Below are positions 1-7,861 of a stretch of 12,939 nucleotides of DNA, one piece after another (within the stretch, counting starts at the first letter, position 1; every line of letters begins with the position of its first letter). Source of the DNA: an uncultured Pelagibacteraceae bacterium (GTDB lineage Bacteria > Pseudomonadota > Alphaproteobacteria > Pelagibacterales > Pelagibacteraceae); assembly GCA_913052435.1 (NCBI GenBank), contig CAJXDV010000021.1, forward strand, positions 1 through 12,939, written 5' to 3'. The notes under the pieces are model-generated. The model saw only the letters and a program-made list of their open reading frames with translations, searched no databases and was not told where the DNA came from. Made by a program: the position numbers and the translations under genes.

Positions 1-464
1 TATCATCAGGATATGAAAGTTCAGTGCCTTGCACACCTCTTGGATGTTATTTATTAATTAAAAAAATTGAACCAAATTTAAGTGGAAAAAAGGCAGTTGT
101 AGTTGGTAGATCAAATTTAAATGGAAAACCAATGACACAACTTCTATTAAAAGAAAATTGTACGGTTACAATCACTCATTCAAAAACAAAAGATCTAAAA
201 GCTGAATGCCTAGAGGCAGATATCATTGTAGCTGCAGTGGGTATACCAGAGCTCGTCAAAGGTGATTGGGTCAAAAAAGATGCAATTGTAATTGATGTAG
301 GTATTAATAAAACCGACAAAGGTATTGTTGGCGATGTTGCGTTTGATGAAGTATCTAAAGTTGCAAAAGCTTTAACTCCTGTTCCAGGTGGTGTAGGTCC
401 AATGACTATTGCATGTTTATTAAAAAATACTATCGAGTGTTTTAAAAGATCACAAAAAAATTAA
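1..464 (+). CDS. folD: FolD, methylenetetrahydrofolate dehydrogenase/cyclohydrolase (5' truncated by window edge)
   Basis: Bifunctional cytosolic enzyme interconverting 5,10-methylene-THF, 5,10-methenyl-THF and 10-formyl-THF using NADP, central to one-carbon metabolism. Only the C-terminal part, about 153 codons, is visible; the frame is open back to base 3, so the gene begins before the window. The GTG at 24 is an internal valine of the VPCTPLG segment, not a start. Seen: PCTPLG substrate-site motif (27-44), the Rossmann nucleotide-binding motif GRSNLNGKP (105-131; most relatives have GRSxIVGxP) and the C-terminal signature PGGVGPMT (384-407). The family is about 285 residues, so roughly half is missing. 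The stop lies 12 bases before the next same-strand gene, so co-transcription is likely. Identification is firm. Confidence 0.96.
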   Translation, partial: SSGYESSVPCTPLGCYLLIKKIEPNLSGKKAVVVGRSNLNGKPMTQLLLKENCTVTITHSKTKDLKAECLEADIIVAAVGIPELVKGDWVKKDAIVIDVGINKTDKGIVGDVAFDEVSKVAKALTPVPGGVGPMTIACLLKNTIECFKRSQKN

Positions 465-476
465 TTATGTCGAGAG

Positions 477-1529
477 ATGAAGTTAAGAATATTTATTATA
501 ATTTTCTTAATTTATAATTCCTTTACGTTTGCTATGGAAAAAAAACCTTATCATCATTTGCCTGATGGAACATTTAGAAATCCAGAAGGTAGTCCAGAGA
601 GACCTAAAAGCGGTGATTTTTCATATTTCAAATTTATTAAAGAAAAAAAGAAATTAGATATGACTGTACCATCATGGGTTGTGGAAGAAAAAGAGAAGGT
701 ATTTTCAAATTTAGAAAAATATAAAAATAATGACTATATTGCTTGGATTGGACATGCTACTTTTTTAATTAAGTTGGGTGACAATGTAATAATAACTGAT
801 CCAGTCTTTTCAAAAAATGCAGGACCATTATTTTTTGGTCCAAAAAGATATACAAATCCAGCATTAAAATTAAATGAAATCCCAAAAACTAATTTATTTT
901 TATTAACTCATAATCACTACGATCATCAAGATATGAGTACAATTAGAAGGTTCCCATTTAAAGACTCTAAAGTTTTGGTTCCATTAAAACTTGGCAAGTA
1001 TTTTACAAGATACAGATATAAAGATGTTAATGAAATGGACTGGTATGATGAAATCATAGTTAGCAAAGATTTAAAAGTAACTTTGTTACCCGCAGTTCAT
1101 TGGTCCAAAAGAAGCTTAACAGATACCAATAAAACGCTTTGGGGTAATTTTTTAATTGAGTATAAAAATAAAAAAATATTTTTTGCATGTGATACTGGAT
1201 ATGGAAATATTTATAAAGTACTTGGTGAAAAATATGGTCCAATCGATTTAACAATGATTAACATTGGTGCTTATGATTTCAGACCAATGTTTGAACATAC
1301 ATATTATCACACTACACCTGAAGATGCGTTACAAATAGCTAAAGATTTAAACAGTAAAAAAGTTTTAGGAACTCATTGGGGTACATTTGTTTTGTCTTTA
1401 GAGCCAATTATGGAACCACCGGTTAGATTTAAAGATAATGCTGAAAATTATGGTTTTAAAAAAGAAGATGCAATTCTTTTTAAAATTGGAGAAACAAATT
1501 CTTTAATAAATATTCTTTCGTATAATTAA
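477..1529 (+). CDS. Exported metallo-beta-lactamase-fold hydrolase, NAPE-PLD-like
   Basis: 350 residues. Residues 1-19 (MKLR, hydrophobic stretch, ending SFTFA) look like a cleavable signal peptide, suggesting a periplasmic enzyme. The metallo-hydrolase motif THNHYDH is at 144-150 (metal ligands H145, H147, D149, H150), with further likely ligands H208 (PAVHW), D239 (CDTGYG) and H300 (THWGTF). GHATFLI (92-98), TDPVFS (107-112), GPKRY (121-125), WSKRSL, TLWGNF and the IGAYDFRP segment are typical of the family containing N-acyl-phosphatidylethanolamine phospholipase D and UlaG-like lactonases, so a phosphodiesterase role on lipid head groups is possible. The bacterial substrate is unknown and is not implied by folD upstream. 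ATG 477 is chosen because it supplies the signal peptide; GAGAG abuts it too closely for a standard RBS. A second ATG at 534 would remove the signal. Confidence 0.88.
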   Translation: MKLRIFIIIFLIYNSFTFAMEKKPYHHLPDGTFRNPEGSPERPKSGDFSYFKFIKEKKKLDMTVPSWVVEEKEKVFSNLEKYKNNDYIAWIGHATFLIKLGDNVIITDPVFSKNAGPLFFGPKRYTNPALKLNEIPKTNLFLLTHNHYDHQDMSTIRRFPFKDSKVLVPLKLGKYFTRYRYKDVNEMDWYDEIIVSKDLKVTLLPAVHWSKRSLTDTNKTLWGNFLIEYKNKKIFFACDTGYGNIYKVLGEKYGPIDLTMINIGAYDFRPMFEHTYYHTTPEDALQIAKDLNSKKVLGTHWGTFVLSLEPIMEPPVRFKDNAENYGFKKEDAILFKIGETNSLINILSYN

Positions 1530-1543
1530 TTAATTATTAATTT

Positions 1544-2992
1544 TTAGTAATATTTTTTTAAAACATCCGGCAAAATATCTATTATATCTTTTGCAGTTAA
1601 AGGTTTATCTATTTTAATTGCGCATTGAGAGTGAAGGTAGCAGCCAATAATTGTAGCATCTAAAGATTTATAGTTTTGAGCTATTAGACTGGCTATTATT
1701 CCAGCCAATACATCTCCAGATCCAGCAGTAGCTAAATGCGGTGAAGAGAAATAATTTATATAAGTTTGACCTATTTTATCTGAAATTACTGTATCGTTTC
1801 CTTTGAATAAAACTGTCGAATTTGTTTTTATAGCAGCTAATTTTGTATCAATTATTTTGTTATCTGAAATTTTAAATATTTTTTTAAATTCACCAAAATG
1901 TGGAGTTAAAACTGTGTCAGCTTTTCTTGATTTTAATAAAGAAATATATTTTTTTAAATTTTTTTGAATAATAGAAAAACTAGAAGCATCAATTACTAAT
2001 TTACTTTTGCTTTTTAATAATAGCTCTAAAATCTTAGAGTTTTCATTATTTGTTTCTAAACCACAACCAAACAAAAAAGTGGAATTTGTTTTTTTTACAA
2101 TTTTCTCAATATCCTTAATATTTGAATATGTAACAATTAATTCTTCTAATACATGAGATTTATAAAAATTTTTGTTTTCATCTTTAACTAACAATTTAAC
2201 AACACCAACACCAGATTTAAAAGCTATCTGGCTAGCTGATAGTGTTGCTAATTTAGAAGCACCAACCATCTCACTTCCTCCAAAAATAAATATTTCGCCT
2301 CGATTATATTTGTGAGAACTTGAAGAAAGAGCTTTGAGCTTCGGAGTTTTTATTAAATTAATGTTAGTTTTGCTATCTAGGTTTGTTAATCCTATATCAA
2401 GTATTTTGACTGTATTAGATAAATCCTTACCTGGTTGCAAAACATGACAAGGTTTTAACCTGTGAAATGTTAAAGTCTTATCTGCTCGAATTGCAATACT
2501 ATCAATTTGTCCAGTATCACAATAAACTCCTGACGGAACATCTATAGCAATTTTAGTAAAAGATTTTGAATTTATAACTTTTATTATTTTTTTTAATTTA
2601 TTTGATAATTTTCTACTAAAATTAAATCCAAATAACGCATCAACAAATAAATCACAATTTTTAATATTTAGCTCGTTTTTTATTATTTTTTTATTTGTTA
2701 ATTTTCTAAAAGCTTTTTTCGAGTCCTTGCTTTTTGCATAACCAATTGGCGCAAAAATTATGACGTCTATATTTTTTTTTATCAAATTATTTGCAATTAA
2801 AATTCCATCTCCTCCATTATTTCCTGGACCACATAAAATTATAATTTTTTTTGGTTTATAATTTGCTAATATAAATTTTGAACAAACATTGGCAGCTCTT
2901 TGCATAATACCAAAACTATTTGTTTTTTTGAATGTAAGATTTTCTGATTTGGTAATTAATTCCTGGTTATATATTTTATTATTTTTAAACAA
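1544..2992 (-). CDS. nnr: Bifunctional NAD(P)H-hydrate epimerase / ADP-dependent NAD(P)H-hydrate dehydratase
   Basis: 482-residue two-domain metabolite-repair enzyme. The N-terminal YjeF_N domain (about 1-210) epimerises R- and S-NAD(P)HX; the C-terminal ribokinase-like domain (about 220-482) dehydrates S-NAD(P)HX using ADP. Seen: MQRAA (30-34), GPGNNGGDG (55-63), FVDALFG (116-122), DVPSG (151-155) for the epimerase; HKYNRG (227-232), LTPHFGEF (362-369) and the dehydratase signature TAGSGDVLAG (422-431, D427 the likely catalytic base). Length fits the usual fused enzyme. The start is a TTG at 2992-2990: the preceding codon is an in-frame TAA, and the next ATG (M30) would delete conserved residues. 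It begins 4 bases after the argG stop and is the last gene of the leftward four-gene unit. Both domains look intact. Confidence 0.95.
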   Translation of the reverse strand: MFKNNKIYNQELITKSENLTFKKTNSFGIMQRAANVCSKFILANYKPKKIIILCGPGNNGGDGILIANNLIKKNIDVIIFAPIGYAKSKDSKKAFRKLTNKKIIKNELNIKNCDLFVDALFGFNFSRKLSNKLKKIIKVINSKSFTKIAIDVPSGVYCDTGQIDSIAIRADKTLTFHRLKPCHVLQPGKDLSNTVKILDIGLTNLDSKTNINLIKTPKLKALSSSSHKYNRGEIFIFGGSEMVGASKLATLSASQIAFKSGVGVVKLLVKDENKNFYKSHVLEELIVTYSNIKDIEKIVKKTNSTFLFGCGLETNNENSKILELLLKSKSKLVIDASSFSIIQKNLKKYISLLKSRKADTVLTPHFGEFKKIFKISDNKIIDTKLAAIKTNSTVLFKGNDTVISDKIGQTYINYFSSPHLATAGSGDVLAGIIASLIAQNYKSLDATIIGCYLHSQCAIKIDKPLTAKDIIDILPDVLKKYY

Positions 2993-2996
2993 TTAG

Positions 2997-4181
2997 TTAT
3001 CTTAACTTTTTTTTGTGAAAATTTATAAATCTTTCAACGTTTGATTTATTAAAATTTTTATTTTCTTCAAATGAAACCTTTTTCATTGAATAAGCATTAC
3101 TTTTTGTCTGTCTTGATTGGATAGTAATATTTCCTTTGTATAATTTAAGTTTAACTGAACCGTTAACTTTATTTCTTTTTTGATCGACTATTTTTTGAAG
3201 CTTAAATCTTTCTTTTGAGTACCAGTAACCATTATAAATTAACTCTGCATATCTTGACATAATGGCATCTTTTTTGTGCATTGTTTCTTTATCAAGCGTT
3301 ACAGACTCAATTGCTCTATGTGCATTAATCAATAAAGTTCCACCAGGCGTTTCATAAACACCTCTAGACTTAATGCCTAAAAATCTGTTTTCGACTAAAT
3401 CAACTCTACCAATTCCATTTTTACCAGCCAATTGATTAAGCTTTTCTAAAAGTTTTGAAGGAGATAATTTTCTACCATTGATACCAATGGGGTCACTGTT
3501 TCTAAAATTTATAGTTACATATGTTGCTTTGTTTGGAGCTTTTTCAGGAGAGATTGTTCTTTGAAAAATAAACTCCGGTGCAGAATTTTTTGGATTTTCT
3601 AATATTTTTCCTTCAGTTGATGTGTGAAATAAATTGTCATCTACAGAAAAAGGAGGAGCTCCCTTTTTATCTTTTGGAACTAATATCTTGTGTTTTTTTG
3701 CATAATTAATTAAATCAGTTCTGGATTTTAAATTCCATATTCTCCAAGGAGCTATTACTTTTATTTTTGGATCGAAGTAATGATATCCAAGTTCAAATCG
3801 TACTTGGTCATTTCCTTTCCCGGTTGATCCATGAGATACCGCATAAGCCTTAAATTTTTTTGCAACTCTAATTTGATCTTTTGCAATTAAAGGTCTTGCG
3901 ATTGATGTTCCTAATAAATAAACACCTTCATAAATAGCATGACCTCTAATCATTGGATAAACATAATCTTTGACGAAAGTATCTTTTAAATCCTGAATTA
4001 TAATGTTTTTAACTCCAAATTTTTTTGCATTTTTAATTATTTTTTTTTTGTCTATTTCTTGGCCAATATCAGCTGTGTAAGTAATAACCTCTGCATTATA
4101 ATTTTCTTGTAGCCACTTAAGAATTATAGATGTGTCTAACCCGCCAGAATAGGCAAGAACAATTTTTTTTTTCAATTTCAT
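2997..4181 (-). CDS. argG: Argininosuccinate synthase
   Basis: 394 residues, the normal length. Cytosolic enzyme joining citrulline and aspartate, with ATP converted to AMP and PPi, to make argininosuccinate, the penultimate step of arginine synthesis. Seen: the N-type ATP pyrophosphatase P-loop AYSGGLDTS (10-18), the substrate-binding signature GSTGKGNDQVRFE (118-130), APWR (144-147) and a complete C-terminal multimerisation region. The ATG at 4181 directly precedes the lysine-rich start typical of the family. It sits third in a leftward unit, 4 bases after the IalB-like gene and 4 before nnr. No argH is next to it, so arginine genes are scattered. No ARG-box-type operator is recognisable because the gene has no upstream spacer of its own. 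Confidence 0.98.
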   Translation of the reverse strand: MKLKKKIVLAYSGGLDTSIILKWLQENYNAEVITYTADIGQEIDKKKIIKNAKKFGVKNIIIQDLKDTFVKDYVYPMIRGHAIYEGVYLLGTSIARPLIAKDQIRVAKKFKAYAVSHGSTGKGNDQVRFELGYHYFDPKIKVIAPWRIWNLKSRTDLINYAKKHKILVPKDKKGAPPFSVDDNLFHTSTEGKILENPKNSAPEFIFQRTISPEKAPNKATYVTINFRNSDPIGINGRKLSPSKLLEKLNQLAGKNGIGRVDLVENRFLGIKSRGVYETPGGTLLINAHRAIESVTLDKETMHKKDAIMSRYAELIYNGYWYSKERFKLQKIVDQKRNKVNGSVKLKLYKGNITIQSRQTKSNAYSMKKVSFEENKNFNKSNVERFINFHKKKLR

Positions 4182-4185
4182 TATT

Positions 4186-4698
4186 TTAAGTGCAATTTTG
4201 TTTTGCAGCGTTGTAGGCTTTAGTAAATCCCATTAGAGAATAATGATCAATAGTTCGAGAACCCGATTGATTGTATCCAGTTATCATAATTCTTGAGGCT
4301 TTTTTCATTCTTTTAATTATTTTTTTTTCAATTTTGTTACTTGATATCCATGCAAAATTATCTTGATCAATGTCAAATTCGTATTTGGATTTTCCAGAGG
4401 ATGCGATTATAGAGTTTTGACTATTATATTCATAACCAGATGTAGTGCTAACCTCATCTGAAATTTTATCATCTTGTCTAAAGGTTACAAACAATCTTGC
4501 TTCTCTATCACCTTTTTTTGGTGACTGAAGAACAGGCTTAGATTGTGCAAAACAAATCTTACCAGATTCATTCGAAATCATAATTGCTTCCCAGTCTTTA
4601 AATTTTCCTAATTTTTTTAACTCTTCTGATTGAGCAAATGAGGTAGAAAGAATTAAAAAAATAAATGATTTATATAAAATTTTATTAATTAAGGACAT
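4186..4698 (-). CDS. Invasion-associated locus B (IalB)-like secreted protein
   Basis: 170 residues, starting with a signal peptide (1-22; hydrophobic FIFLILSTSFA, cleavage likely after SFA), so periplasmic or outer-envelope. The pattern DWEA...GKICFAQSKP, RLFVTFR (69-74), DEVS (81-84), a GxSKYEFD segment, AWISS and a C-terminal YSLMGFTKA (153-161) matches the IalB family, widespread in free-living alphaproteobacteria despite the name. C49 and C169 are the only cysteines of the mature protein and could form a disulfide. Biochemical function is not established; nothing here implies pathogenicity. Its ATG lies inside the last 10 bases of the aldo/keto reductase gene, so translational coupling is likely, and argG follows after 4 bases. 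Confidence 0.8.
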   Translation of the reverse strand: MSLINKILYKSFIFLILSTSFAQSEELKKLGKFKDWEAIMISNESGKICFAQSKPVLQSPKKGDREARLFVTFRQDDKISDEVSTTSGYEYNSQNSIIASSGKSKYEFDIDQDNFAWISSNKIEKKIIKRMKKASRIMITGYNQSGSRTIDHYSLMGFTKAYNAAKQNCT

Positions 4699-5729
4699 GG
4701 ATTTGAATATATTTTTTGAACTTCATTGATTTCTTTTATTACCTCGTCGTCTAAATTAACTTTTACACTTTCTATATTTGTTTTCAACTGTTCCATAGTA
4801 GTTGCTCCAATTATTGCAGATGTTATAAATTTTTGAATTTCACAAAACTTAATTGACATTTGAGCAAAATTTAAATTGTATTTTTTTGAAATATTAAAAT
4901 ACTTTTCAATTATGTTTGAAACATGAGGTTTACTGTACCTAGTATAATATTCTGAAAATAGTTTCTGTCTTGAATTTTCTGGCAAATTGTTATTCCTGTA
5001 CTTTCCACTTAAAAAACCTCCTGCAAGAGGTGAATAAGCTAGCAGTCCACTTCTTTCCCTAATCGAAATTTCGGCCAAACCTATTTCGTAAGTTCTATTG
5101 AGTAGGTTGTAAACATTTTGTATAGACATCATTTTTGGCAAATTTGTTAATTTTGAAATTTCTAAAAATTTTGACAATCCCCAAGGTGTTTCGTTTGATA
5201 AACCAATATATCTGATCTTTCCTTGTTTGATAAATTTTTCGAGCGTTATTAATATTTTTTCAAAATCATTCCAATCTTCGGAGTCTTCTTTGTGTTCATA
5301 TCCCAATCTTCCAAAAAAATTAGTTTTTCTTTCAGGCCAATGTAGTTGATATAAATCTATATAGTCAGTTTTTAATCTTTTTAAACTGCATTCTATAGCA
5401 GTAGAAATATTTTTTTCTGAAAACTGAAGACCTCCCCCACGAATATAAGACATTCCAGGTCCAGAAATTTTTGAAGCTAAAATAATTTTATTTCTAATTT
5501 TTTTTTTAATAAACCAATTTCCAATTATTCTTTCTGTATCGCCATAAGTTTCTTTTTTGCTTGGTGACGGATACATTTCTGCTACATCAAAAAAATTTAT
5601 TCCATTTTCCAAAGCATAATCCATTTGTTCAAAACCTTCTTCCATAGTGTTTTGTTGTCCCCATGTCATGGTTCCTAGACAAATTGTACTGACATCTATG
5701 TCTGTATTTCCTAACTTTCGATAATTCAT
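4689..5729 (-). CDS. Aldo/keto reductase, Tas-like subfamily
   Basis: 346-residue cytosolic NADPH-dependent oxidoreductase with the AKR barrel. Catalytic tetrad visible: D48 and Y53 (FDVAEMY), K87 (ASK) and H130 (QLHWP). LGTMTWGQQN near residues 19-27 and the DVAEMYPSPSKKET segment closely resemble E. coli Tas, a subfamily with unknown physiological substrate. The late SAIIGATTMEQL segment, the NADP-phosphate-binding region, is present, so the enzyme looks complete. It is the first gene of the leftward unit; its promoter must lie in the 70-base spacer 5730-5799 shared with the divergent Bax1-family gene, but no convincing minus-strand -35/-10 pair was found there. The stop overlaps the next gene by 10 bases. 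Confidence 0.92.
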   Translation of the reverse strand: MNYRKLGNTDIDVSTICLGTMTWGQQNTMEEGFEQMDYALENGINFFDVAEMYPSPSKKETYGDTERIIGNWFIKKKIRNKIILASKISGPGMSYIRGGGLQFSEKNISTAIECSLKRLKTDYIDLYQLHWPERKTNFFGRLGYEHKEDSEDWNDFEKILITLEKFIKQGKIRYIGLSNETPWGLSKFLEISKLTNLPKMMSIQNVYNLLNRTYEIGLAEISIRERSGLLAYSPLAGGFLSGKYRNNNLPENSRQKLFSEYYTRYSKPHVSNIIEKYFNISKKYNLNFAQMSIKFCEIQKFITSAIIGATTMEQLKTNIESVKVNLDDEVIKEINEVQKIYSNPCP

Positions 5730-5749
5730 AAATATTAACTATTTGTTAC

Positions 5750-5779
5750 TTGACTTTTGACTGCTTGAAAATATATAAA
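5750..5779 (+). promoter_or_regulatory. Putative sigma-70-type promoter of the Bax1-family gene
   Basis: TTGACT at 5750-5755 is a near-consensus -35. TATAAA at 5774-5779 (18-base spacing) or TATATA at 5772-5777 (16-base spacing) would be the -10. Transcription would begin near 5785, leaving a leader of about 15 bases before the ATG at 5800. A second TTGACT copy at 5757-5762, in direct repeat with 7-base periodicity, is too close to these -10 sequences and may be chance or a regulator site. Confidence 0.4.
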
Positions 5780-5799
5780 AAAATTACTATATAACGGTT

Positions 5800-6558
5800 A
5801 TGGAATTTAACAGAAACAACATACTTAATAGATCAACGACAGCAAAACAAACTGTTGTAATGGATGAAGGCTTAAGAGCCTACATGCTTAAAGTTTATAA
5901 TTATATGGCAACTGGAGTGTTGCTCACAGGAATTATTGCGCTTTTATCATTTAAAATGTCTGTAGTAACAGATGCCAGTGGGGCAATAGCTGGATTTACA
6001 AGTTTAGGAAATGCACTATTCTTCTCAGGACTGAAATGGATAGTGATGTTAGCTCCATTAGGTATAGTTTTTTATATGAGTTTTGGAATTAATAAAATGA
6101 GTGTAGCAAAAGCTCAAACTGTTTTTTGGATATTTGCAGCATTAATGGGATTATCATTATCTTGGATATTATTAATTTATACAGGAGCAAGCGTTGCTAG
6201 AGTTTTTTTTATAACCTCTGCAACTTTTGGTGCGATGAGCATTTATGGTTATACAACAAAAAGAGATTTAACTAAACTTGGATCTTTTTTAATGATGGGC
6301 TTAATTGGAATTATAATTGCATCAATAGTTAATATATTTTTAAAATCTTCAATGATGTATTTTGTTATTTCAATCTTAGGTGTTTTAATTTTTGTAGGTC
6401 TTACGGCTTACGATACGCAGAAAATAAAAAATATGTATGCAGCTTCAGACTCAGGTGAACTAATGGGTAAAAAAGCAGTAATGGGTGCATTAACATTGTA
6501 TCTAGATTTCATTAATCTATTTATTATGTTGTTAAGATTATTTGGTCAAAGAAGATAA
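5800..6558 (+). CDS. Bax inhibitor-1 / YccA-family inner-membrane protein
   Basis: 252 residues with a soluble N-terminus (1-30) then about seven hydrophobic segments (roughly 35-52, 73-95, 105-127, 130-150, 160-180, 185-204, 228-247). Family signatures TAYDTQKIK (202-210) and YLDFINLF (234-241) carry D205 and D236, matching the conserved acidic pair of BI-1/TMBIM proteins that in the characterised homologue YetJ forms a pH-sensitive latch for a calcium leak. E. coli YccA in this family modulates FtsH proteolysis; which role applies here cannot be told from sequence. No strong Shine-Dalgarno precedes the ATG. Its stop is separated by one base from the stop of the convergent DUF2794 gene, leaving no room for a terminator between them. 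Confidence 0.93.
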   Translation: MEFNRNNILNRSTTAKQTVVMDEGLRAYMLKVYNYMATGVLLTGIIALLSFKMSVVTDASGAIAGFTSLGNALFFSGLKWIVMLAPLGIVFYMSFGINKMSVAKAQTVFWIFAALMGLSLSWILLIYTGASVARVFFITSATFGAMSIYGYTTKRDLTKLGSFLMMGLIGIIIASIVNIFLKSSMMYFVISILGVLIFVGLTAYDTQKIKNMYAASDSGELMGKKAVMGALTLYLDFINLFIMLLRLFGQRR

Positions 6559-6559
6559 T

Positions 6560-6904
6560 TTATTTCTGTAACCTCTTCCAATTAGTACTATTTATTAGAG
6601 ATTTTAATTCGTAAGAATTTTTTAGAATTTTTCCATTAGTGTCTGTAATTAAATACCTAAGATTTTGGTTATAAGGTTTAAAATTTTTGCAAATTTTATA
6701 CATTGCATTTTCTGCTGCATTCTTAAAAACACTAAAACTTACTTGTTTGCTAGAAATTGAAAGTCCGTAGTCTTTCCAAGATCCTTCAGAAACCATTTTG
6801 GCATAAAGATCTAGAATTACTTTGAGTTCTTTTTTTTCAAAGAAGTATTTATTTTCGTAGTTTTTTAAAGAGTTATTGATTACTAACTTTAAGTTTCTAT
6901 TCAT
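6560..6904 (-). CDS. DUF2794-family conserved protein
   Basis: 114 residues, soluble, no signal peptide or membrane segment. The order FEKKEL..ILDLYAKMVSEGSWKDYGL..FSVFKNAAENAMYKICK, then a short strand-rich stretch around LITDTNGKIL, is the pattern I recognise as the alphaproteobacterial DUF2794 family. Function unknown. The first about 25 residues are variable and basic. The ATG at 6904 lies inside the end of yciB (8-base overlap), so it is the second gene of a two-gene leftward unit and probably translationally coupled to yciB. The hydrophilic sequence and lack of cysteine or histidine clusters give no hint of a catalytic site. Confidence 0.78.
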   Translation of the reverse strand: MNRNLKLVINNSLKNYENKYFFEKKELKVILDLYAKMVSEGSWKDYGLSISSKQVSFSVFKNAAENAMYKICKNFKPYNQNLRYLITDTNGKILKNSYELKSLINSTNWKRLQK

Positions 6905-7448
6905 TCAATTTATGTTTATTGATTAATCCAATCTGAAATGCTGTAAATATAAAGGTTATTGGTAACAATCCCCATACTTTAAAATTTACCCAAAATTCTT
7001 CTGATTGTGTTCTCCAAACAATTTCATTTAAAAGTGCTAATGAAAAAAAGAAATACATCCATCTATTATTCAATATTCTCCAACCTTCGTCATTGAGGGG
7101 CATAGATTTTCCTAATATTTTTTTAAGAACAGGCTCTTGTGTAAAAAATTTTCCAAATAATAAAGCCAGAGCAAATAAAACATTAATTATTGTTGGTTTC
7201 ATATAAAGAAAAACTGGATTATCAAAATAAATGGTAAGACCACCAAATAAGGTAATTAATATACCGCTCAATAAAGGAATCATTGGAATTTTTTTTTCTA
7301 AAATCCAAACGATCAAAATTGAAATTATAGTTGCAACTATTAGTGGCGGAATTGCAATTTTTAAATTCTTGTCATTATTATAGTAGAATAAAAAAAAGAT
7401 TACTAATGGACCAATATCAGTTACAAATTTTATAAGAGATTTATTCAC
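6897..7448 (-). CDS. yciB: YciB / inner-membrane-spanning septation protein A
   Basis: 183 residues with about five hydrophobic segments. Family hallmarks: KFVTDIGPLVIFF (7-19), FGGLTIYF followed by KPTIIN, LNDEGWRILNNRW and LNEIVWRTQSEEFWVNFKVWG near the C-terminus. YciB (IspZ/IspA) is an inner-membrane protein linked to cell-envelope synthesis and septation through interactions with the elongation and division machineries; no enzymatic activity is established. Length matches homologues. The ATG at 7448 gives the normal N-terminus. First gene of a leftward pair with the DUF2794 gene; its promoter must lie in the 77-base divergent spacer 7449-7525 shared with hspQ. Confidence 0.93.
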   Translation of the reverse strand: MNKSLIKFVTDIGPLVIFFLFYYNNDKNLKIAIPPLIVATIISILIVWILEKKIPMIPLLSGILITLFGGLTIYFDNPVFLYMKPTIINVLFALALLFGKFFTQEPVLKKILGKSMPLNDEGWRILNNRWMYFFFSLALLNEIVWRTQSEEFWVNFKVWGLLPITFIFTAFQIGLINKHKLNE

Positions 7449-7491
7449 TGCTACATATTAACAGATTAACAAAACAATCATATTTTTTTTA

Positions 7492-7521
7492 TTGATTTTT
7501 TTATTCAAATATCCATATTTA
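7492..7521 (+). promoter_or_regulatory. Possible promoter of hspQ
   Basis: TTGATT (7492-7497) followed by CATATT (7514-7519, 16-base spacing) or TATTTA (7516-7521, 18-base spacing) could be a -35/-10 pair. The -10 lies so close to the ATG at 7526 that the transcript would be nearly leaderless, consistent with the missing Shine-Dalgarno. The spacer is so T-rich that chance matches are likely. Confidence 0.22.
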
Positions 7522-7525
7522 GTTT

Positions 7526-7846
7526 ATGAGCATTCAAAAAGCAAAATTCTCAATAGGTGATATTGTAAAGCATAAACATTTTGAATTTAGGGGAGTTATT
7601 TATGATGTTGATTTTGAGTTTAATAATTCAGAAGAATGGTATCAATCCATTCCCAAGAATGTGAGACCAAGAAAGGATCAACCATTCTATCACTTACTAG
7701 CTGAAAATGATGAGATTACTTATGAAGCATATGTTTCAGAACAAAATTTATTAGCAGATAACTCAGATGAACCAATCAAACATCCATTAATAAATGAGAT
7801 TTTTTCTGGTAGAAAAGGTTCAAGTTATTTTAAGCCTTCAAATTAA
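7526..7846 (+). CDS. hspQ: HspQ, YccV-like heat-shock / hemimethylated-DNA-binding protein
   Basis: 106 residues, small cytosolic beta-rich protein. Seen: KFSIGDIVKHKHFEFRGVIYDVD (about 7-29), the alphaproteobacterial insertion NNSEEWYQSIP...RPRKDQPFYHLLAEN and YVSEQNLL (about 68-75). In E. coli HspQ binds hemimethylated oriC DNA and is a specificity factor for Lon protease; the alphaproteobacterial form keeps the core but has a longer EEWY...RPRKDQPFYHLL loop. Which of these roles applies here is not shown. Transcribed divergently from yciB. Its stop is followed by a 177-base spacer before ccmC with no clear hairpin-plus-T-run terminator, so read-through into the ccm genes is possible. Confidence 0.92.
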   Translation: MSIQKAKFSIGDIVKHKHFEFRGVIYDVDFEFNNSEEWYQSIPKNVRPRKDQPFYHLLAENDEITYEAYVSEQNLLADNSDEPIKHPLINEIFSGRKGSSYFKPSN

Positions 7847-7861
7847 ACAAGCCCATATTTC

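Noticed and set aside
24..26. GTG as the start of folD
   Set aside because: The frame stays open to base 3 and the GTG encodes a valine just before the conserved PCTPLG motif, so it is internal to a gene cut by the window edge.
1060..1254. 64-codon open frame on the minus strand
   Set aside because: It lies entirely inside the well-supported metallo-hydrolase gene on the plus strand, has no recognisable family and no start context; AT-rich shadow frame.
1524..1546. Palindromic AT stretch between convergent stops as a bidirectional terminator
   Set aside because: The inverted repeat is made only of A and T with no stable GC core; AT-palindromes of this kind are expected by chance in this base composition.
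7815..7838. Hairpin at the end of hspQ as a terminator
   Set aside because: Only six pairs form (AAGGTT with AAGCCTT) and no T-run follows; it also lies within coding sequence.
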